From positions 184,418,024 through 184,482,023 of the forward strand of contig OY856188.1 in assembly GCA_963693315.1 (NCBI GenBank): a DNA stretch of 64,000 bases, read 5' to 3'. The stretch is from Diogma glabrata (taxonomy: Eukaryota > Arthropoda > Insecta > Diptera > Cylindrotomidae). This document shows positions 58,891 through 64,000 of the stretch, one piece after another. Position 1 is the first letter of the stretch, and every line of letters begins with the position of its first letter. The position numbers and the translations under genes are program-made. The notes under the pieces are model-generated. The model saw nothing but the letters and a program-made list of their open reading frames with translations, was not told the origin of the DNA and made no database searches.

Positions 58891-58980
58891 TGAAAAATTC
58901 CTCAAGCAAGTAGTATTGATAAAAGCCCTCGGCCTACGGCCTCCTGCTTTTATCAATTTACTTGCTTTCGAAATTTTTTG
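58891..58980. repeat. Hairpin 2 of a pair
   Basis: AAGTAGTATTGATAAAAGC pairs with GCTTTTATCAATTTACTT around a GC-rich loop (CCTCGGCCTACGGCCTCCT), itself able to form a small GGCC stem. The outer parts (AAAAATTCCTC and GAAATTTTT) extend the pairing. Confidence 0.7.
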
Positions 58981-59099
58981 CAAAAAATGATTTCGAATTA
59001 TCACCGCCCTTGGGAAATTACAACTGATAATATTTATATTTTCAATTTTTCGTGTGTGTGTAAATTTGTTTTAATAAATAAAACACGCGTTTTTTTTTT

Positions 59100-59592
59100 T
59101 CAATTTATTTGCTGTAATAATCATTTTGAAGAGATGAGCTGCAAACTTAATAGAAATCAGCTTAAGAAAATGGATAGTAGTTTTCTTAAATCAAAAAATT
59201 CATTTGTTAATATTTCTGAACCATGTGACGAAATTATTAATCAATGCTATTTGTGAAAAGATATTTCATATTGAATATATTGGTATTGGTATTGATCGCA
59301 AAACGTTAAATAACATTTTAAGAAAGAACGCTTTAACTGTTCATATTGCCCTAAGACTTCATGGTCTTCTAATAAAGATGATTCATCAGATCCAGACGTA
59401 AATGATGAAATTTCCCATTTACAGGATAATGCAAGTAAGAAATCAATTTCTCATAAACTATATATGATTCTGGCTGAAAATAAGGAGATAAAACGAATTC
59501 TCATGAACTACAAGACGCTGGAAAAATATGTATACGATCTACAAGTAGAAGTTTTGAAGTTAAAACAAGAAAAACTCGTAGTAGCATGATAA
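59100..59592 (+). pseudogene. Probable LINE ORF1 remnant
   Basis: Plus-strand segments in changing frames: ICCNNHFEEMSCKLNRNQLK, then IGIGIDRKTLNNILRKNAL, then a charged, coiled-coil-like C-terminus (ILAENKEIKRILMNYKTLEK, YVYDLQVEVLKLKQEKLV) ending with TAG/TGA near 59585. Position directly before an endonuclease frame and the coiled-coil end fit ORF1 of a Jockey- or CR1-like LINE. No RNA-binding motif is certain. Confidence 0.4.
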
Positions 59593-59847
59593 TAACCAAG
59601 TAGCATGATAATAACCAACATTCCCGTTAAAGAAAATTATACAAAATAATAAATGACATCGCTCAATTACTTAAAGTCGCAATATCCGAAGAAAATATAC
59701 TTAATGCCAAAATCTAACTCAATCTGGTTCAAAACTATCAATTAATTCGAAATAAATATTATATACAGTATTTATAATACAAAATAGTATATATATAATA
59801 GTATATATAATACAAAAAATCTAAGCAGTTATATATAGTAATAAAAA

Positions 59848-60960
59848 ATGAACATAGAAAAAAATAATTGTAATTTACTCGATTGTATTAATATTAAACA
59901 TTTTATAAATAATAACGGGTATGTTAACAATAATCATATAAATATTCTGTATTTAAACATTCAAAGCCTTAGAAATAAGATTGTTGACCTAAAAAATTTG
60001 TTATCGTCATCAAAATCTGTTATCCATGTGATTGTATTATCAGAAATATTTATTTATTCAAACGAAGTAAATCTGTATCAAATTAAAAACTATAATTCTT
60101 TTTTTTTCAGCGAGAGATGATAAAAATGCAGGAGGTGTGGGCGTATACGTCATCAATACAATGCCAGCAAGTTTGGTATTGGACTTACCGTTCGATCTTA
60201 GCAATTTTCTTATAGTTAAATTTTTAGAATTGAATTTTAGTATTTTGGCGATCTATAGACCACCATTCAAAGAGAAAAATAAAATAACAATATTCCTAGA
60301 AAAATTAGATGAAATTCTTTTTACTAATAAAAGAGTGTTTGCTATTGGTGATTTTAATATCAATCTGCTTGATAGTGATGATTATGTTACACAGCAATAC
60401 AATGAAATTATTAATTCAAACGGGTACATTATTTTAAACAAAATCGATGACAGCTACTATACTCGAATGTCGACTAATAAATCTATTATCGATCATATAT
60501 CTACAGACATTGTAACAATGCCCTATTATTTGTCAAAAAATGATTCAAGTATAGCAGATCATCAGATGATCTACTTTAGTATTGGTGTAAAGACACCACT
60601 CCGTTCTTTAATATAACGCAAGATAAAACCATTCTGAAGTATGAAAAAATTAACGTTGACTTATTCTCGGATTCCGTATCTCAATCAAAAGATTTTTCTA
60701 CTCTTATCAATATCTGCTCAACTACTATAGAAAATCACACTGCCGCAGTTAGAAAAAAACTTAAAATTGTTATTGAACTTCCATGGATGACAGATGAAAT
60801 TGAAGACAAAAGAAAAAAAAAGTCAGACAAGTGCGAATAAAATTCGCTCGTCAAGGGTTCCGTGAATATAAAAGAACACAATATCAAAAATTATTGACAA
60901 AAAGTTGTGTTGTAATGTCTTTATATTTCCAGACCATAGACGCACAACAAAATAAATGTT
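59848..60960 (+). pseudogene. LINE ORF2 fragment: APE-type endonuclease
   Basis: 59848-60120 opens with INILYLNIQSLRNKIVDLKN and VIVLSEIFIYSNEV (the catalytic Glu of the E-T/E-I block); a one-base shift in the T-run near 60103 leads to 60137-60616 with NAGGVGVYV, FSILAIYRPPFKEKNK, VFAIGDFNINLLDSDD, KSIIDHISTDI and SSIADHQMIYFSI, i.e. the catalytic GDFN, ID and DH motifs of the exonuclease-endonuclease-phosphatase fold. A further shift near 60605 leads to a linker (to about 60960), ending in stops. The RT domain is missing; the satellite-like repeat starts soon after. The order ORF1-endonuclease suggests a CR1/Jockey-type element whose 3' part was lost. Confidence 0.78.
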
Positions 60961-61149
60961 TAAAAGTCAATAGTAGTCAATCAAATCCACATTGATCAAA
61001 AATGACTCAAAAAATGTTACTTTAGGTTAAATCTGACCCATAGATGTTTATGGTAACTCAAGAAAGATTTAATTACACCAGCTTGTAAATGGTTTAAATT
61101 TGATTATTTTTTCGGTCAATCAAGTGTTGAAATTTAGACGGGTGGAGAG

Positions 61150-62250
61150 TCTACATACTAAAAATATTTTTTTTTTCAATAACACAAAAAGCGCACCGCA
61201 AAGTTCTAAAAAAAATTGTAATGTTTCTTAAATTAAGTGCTCCTTCATATGACACCCCACTCGCTTGGGTCAATAAGAGTATTTTTACTCTCCCCACACC
61301 CATCCCCTAAACACACAGAAATATAGTTATTTGAGATTTCGCTATGATTTTCATTCCAAATTCACATATTTTCCCGTCTCTGTGAATTTTTTCAAATTTT
61401 TGTGTCAGGAATGTGTCGAAACGTAGGGGGGGGGGCGGTCTGAATTTTGGACTTTTTTGTCCATAACTCAAAAACTGTGCACTGCAAAATTCTAAAAAAA
61501 TTTTCAACAAATTTTAAATTAGGTGCACCCCACTCGCTTGGGTCAAAAATGTTTTTTTTACCCTCTCTACGCCGGTCCCCTAAACAAACAGAAATATAAT
61601 TATTTGAGACCTTGCTATAATTTTCATACAAAATTTACCAAATTTCGTAGCTCTGTGAATTTTTTCTGTCAATCAATGTCGAAACCAAGGGGGAGGGGGG
61701 AACGGTCTGAAAATAGCACTTTTTTGAATATAACTCAAAAACTGTGCATTGCAAAAGTATAAAAAAAATTGCTATGTTTTCTAAATAAAGTGCTCTTTCA
61801 AATGACACCCCACTTGACCCCAGTTTAAATAGTGTTTTTACCCCTCCTCATATCCACCCCCTTAATAAATCTAGTTATGAAAATATGACACTTTCATATA
61901 TTTTTTATTCAAAACGTACTAATTTTTCTATCATTCCAAATACATTTGAAAATTTTTGATCAAATAGGTTCAGAGCTAATCGAGGTAAGAAAACACGAAA
62001 AAATGTCATTATTCAAAATTATACAAAATATGGTGAGGTGTAAAATTCCAAAATAAATACTGAAATGAAGCCCTTTCATATGATACCCTACTTGAATCTT
62101 TAAAAAAATGTATTTTCTCAAAGGTCTCACATCGTACCCCTGTAAACCAAACGAAAACCACTTTAATTTTATTTGTATCCGTCATTTTATGTGGACAGAT
62201 TAGTATTACCCGCACATCAAATTTCAAGTCCATAGCATTTATAGTTTACG
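61150..62250. repeat. Tandem repeat of about 270 bp, four diverged units
   Basis: Units marked by ACTCAAAAACTGTGCACTGC, AAGTGCTCCTTCATATGACACCC and CACTCGCTTGGGTCA, then CCCCTAAACAAACAGAAATA and CTCTGTGAATTTTTTC recur at about 61180, 61465, 61735 and (more diverged) 62020. No coding potential; open frames in it are artefacts. Satellite-like, or internal repeats of an element such as a Helitron. Confidence 0.8.
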
Positions 62251-62559
62251 AGATAATCGATATAATGGGTGCGTTCACTGCACAAACAATTTGTTGGTGT
62301 GATGTAATGTTGAATTGTTGTCGACGAAAATTACTTCAAAACGTATTGAACGCCAAATTGTTATTTTGTGTTGAAAATTGTCATAAACGTCATATGTCAA
62401 ACATATTTTTGTGTTTCATTGGTATAATTCTTATAAATAATGTCGAATAATACAAAAAAATTAATTGTTTATCTCGCTATAGAACATGGAAACAAATTAA
62501 TAAATAATATTGCCAACATTAAAAAATTATTGTGATTGTCGGACTCAGAAGATGAGGAA
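62251..62559. other. Upstream part of the Harbinger element
   Basis: GGGTGCGTTCACTGCACAAA near 62265 resembles a PIF/Harbinger end, but the matching right end was not found. No coding block recognised before 62560. Confidence 0.35.
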
Positions 62560-63617
62560 GGTATGTTAATTGTAAGCCAAAAAAGAGACGCCACCACGTA
62601 TTAATTTATATGTGGAACGAATTGTATCGAATTACAGTAGCATCAGTTTCAGCAGAATTTTAGAATGTCCAGAGAAGCATTTGAGAAACTCCTCAATGTT
62701 TTCAATACAAATTTGCACTTAGTACCTACAAAATTTATCGATATCGCCAGAAAAGCAATTGCTGGCAGTCATATGGATTCTGGCTACACCTGATTCATAT
62801 AGATCTATTGGGGAAAGATTCGATTTGGCTAAATAGACATTATCGAAAAATTTTTTCGTATAATTGATTTTTTAAATCATGTCGCAAATAGATTTATAAA
62901 CTTTCCGGACAGTGAACGCAAATTAGAAATAAAAAACTACTTTGAAAGAAATAATGGACTTAAGGGAGTAGTAGGGGCAGTTGACGGTACGTATGTTCCA
63001 TGTACAGCCCTGGCGGATCAAAAAATGGCATATACAAACAGAAAAATGTTCACAACAGTAACGTTGCAAGCGATTTGTGACCACAAAATGCGCTATATCG
63101 ACTGTTTTGTTGGGTACCCTAGTTCTGTACATGATAATCGAATTTTTAGAAATTCTGATTTTTACAAAAATGTTAAGCAAAGCGTGAGTTTTTATTTTGA
63201 CGAGGATGAAAAAATATTGGGCGTTAAGGCCTACCCCTTAGAATTATGGTGTATTCCTCCGTTTATTGATCGGGGAAATCTGACGCAGGCTCAAAAAAAG
63301 TTTAATAAAACTCACGCTTCCTGTCGGTAAGGAATTTTTTTTATGTTCTAATAATTATTTATTAACCTCTTTTTTTATTATCTCAGGCAAGTTATTGAGC
63401 GAAGTTTCGCTCTGATTTTTGGACGTTTTCGAAGGTTACGATATCTAGATATAAAAGAATCGAATGTATACCAACAACCATTATGGCAGCCTGTGTTTTA
63501 CATAACATATGTATAGACTTCCCAGATGATAATCTGGCAGATTATCTAAACGAAGGTTTAGAACAAGCGGACATTAATAATCCAGACGACAATGCAGTAC
63601 AAGGAGTAGAAATTTAG
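62560..63617 (+). pseudogene. PIF/Harbinger transposase (DDE_Tnp_4 type)
   Basis: Plus strand with several frameshifts. N-terminal part: RINLYVERIVSNYSSISF, FRMSREAFEKLLNVF, then ISPEKQLLAVIWILATPDSY and SIGERFDLAK. The catalytic part is in frame from about 62860: FINFPDSERKLEIKNYFE, GLKGVVGAVDGTYVPC (first Asp), TVTLQAICDHKMRYIDCFVG, YPSSVHDNRIFRNSDFY (HD), GVKAYPLELWCIPPF and KKFNKTHASC. A 60-bp GT-AG intron (63327-63386) is followed by QVIERSFALIFGRFRRLRYL (Glu) and, after a one-base loss near 63453, the end MAACVLHNICIDFPDDNLAD to a stop at 63615. The usual GD before xAYP is GV here, so a metal-binding Asp may be lost. Dead copy. Confidence 0.85.
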
Positions 63618-63723
63618 TGAGAAATTCAATGATGGAGAACATAAATCTTAGTTAAAAATGTATTATTTTATTATTATATTTGTAAAAAAAGTTTTTTCAT
63701 AATAAATAAATCGTATTTTATTT

Positions 63724-63833
63724 GGCCCTTTTTTTATTATCCCAGGCTACTTATTGAGCGAAGTTTAGCTCTTCTTTTTGGACGTTTATGAAGATTACGA
63801 TATCTAGGAATTGAAAGAATCGAATGTATACCA
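63724..63833 (+). pseudogene. Second, partial Harbinger exon 2
   Basis: Repeats the intron end and start of exon 2 of the preceding gene: TTTTTTTATTATCCCAG, then LLIERSLALLFGRL, a stop, RLRYLGIERIECIP. It lies about 360 bp downstream and differs by roughly one base in ten, so it comes from another copy, not from a recent local duplication. It keeps the frame (GIERIEC) that the first copy lost. Confidence 0.75.
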
Positions 63834-64000
63834 GTAAAGTGACCATCTGTCTTCTTTTGAAGAGGACTGTCCTCTTTTTTGTCCGACTGTCATCTTTACA
63901 AAACTTGTCCTCTTTTTTTAGTTTTCGAATCTTTTGTCCTCTTTTCTTGTTATTGGTTGTCATAAAATTACAAAAAAATAGGAATATATATTTTTACTAA
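63834..64000. other. Possible transposon end at the window edge
   Basis: AGTGACCATCTGTCTTCTTT, GAAGAGGACTGTCCTCTTTT and repeated TGTCCTCTTTT motifs look like the subterminal repeats of a DNA transposon starting here and running out of the window. Confidence 0.4.

Overview
This is a eukaryotic scaffold fragment, very AT-rich, with short GT-AG introns (56-161 bp), an assembly gap of 200 N (54249-54448) and two genes of the insect yellow / major-royal-jelly-protein family. Together with hAT, Tc1/mariner, PIF/Harbinger, Ty3/gypsy, R1-like, Penelope-like and palindromic MITE elements this indicates an insect, most likely a fly (Diptera). The species cannot be named from the sequence.

The only likely host genes are two yellow-family paralogs arranged head to head: yellow-A on the minus strand (31010-32571, intact, 456 aa, four exons) and yellow-B on the plus strand (52090-53664, same exon phases, but two one-base reading-frame breaks). 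The roughly 19.5 kb between their starts, and nearly everything outside them, is mobile or repetitive DNA.

Layout. 1-2.5 kb: broken hAT transposase (ZMYM1/DUF4371 type). 5-19.4 kb: a three-level nest. An old Ty3/gypsy element (gypsy A) is split inside its reverse transcriptase; the split holds a repeat called here family R; R in turn is broken by TA microsatellites, a palindromic element (F1) and a complete young gypsy element (gypsy B, 7931-13167) whose two 299-bp LTRs look identical. 20-24 kb: a BED-finger hAT element on the minus strand with a second hAT inside it, both with perfect 8-bp target duplications. 25-28.8 kb: R1-like LINE debris and a retroelement gag-like (DUF4780-like) remnant. 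28.86-30.83 kb: another hAT carrying a LINE endonuclease fragment. 31-32.6 kb: yellow-A. 33-43.4 kb: a Tc1 fragment cut by a giant foldback element (family T), which contains a second R copy, which contains palindromic element F2; then a 7-bp minisatellite and a partial T arm. 43.4-48.2 kb: a 2.38-kb tandem duplication holding a captured exon that resembles a membrane-bound O-acyltransferase. 49.8-51.3 kb: a complete R copy. 52-53.7 kb: yellow-B. 54.6-58.5 kb: a Penelope-like element fused in frame to the tail of a LINE. 59-61 kb: another LINE (ORF1 plus endonuclease). 61.1-62.2 kb: a tandem repeat of about 270 bp. 62.5-63.8 kb: a PIF/Harbinger transposase with a 60-bp intron, and part of a second copy.

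The best candidates for undescribed biology are families R and T. R has about 328-bp tandem units, each with the palindrome CCGTTATAACGG, and ends in a hairpin; T is a foldback with kilobase arms, also ending in a hairpin. The nests give a relative insertion history. No host operon, CRISPR array or convincing RNA gene was seen.
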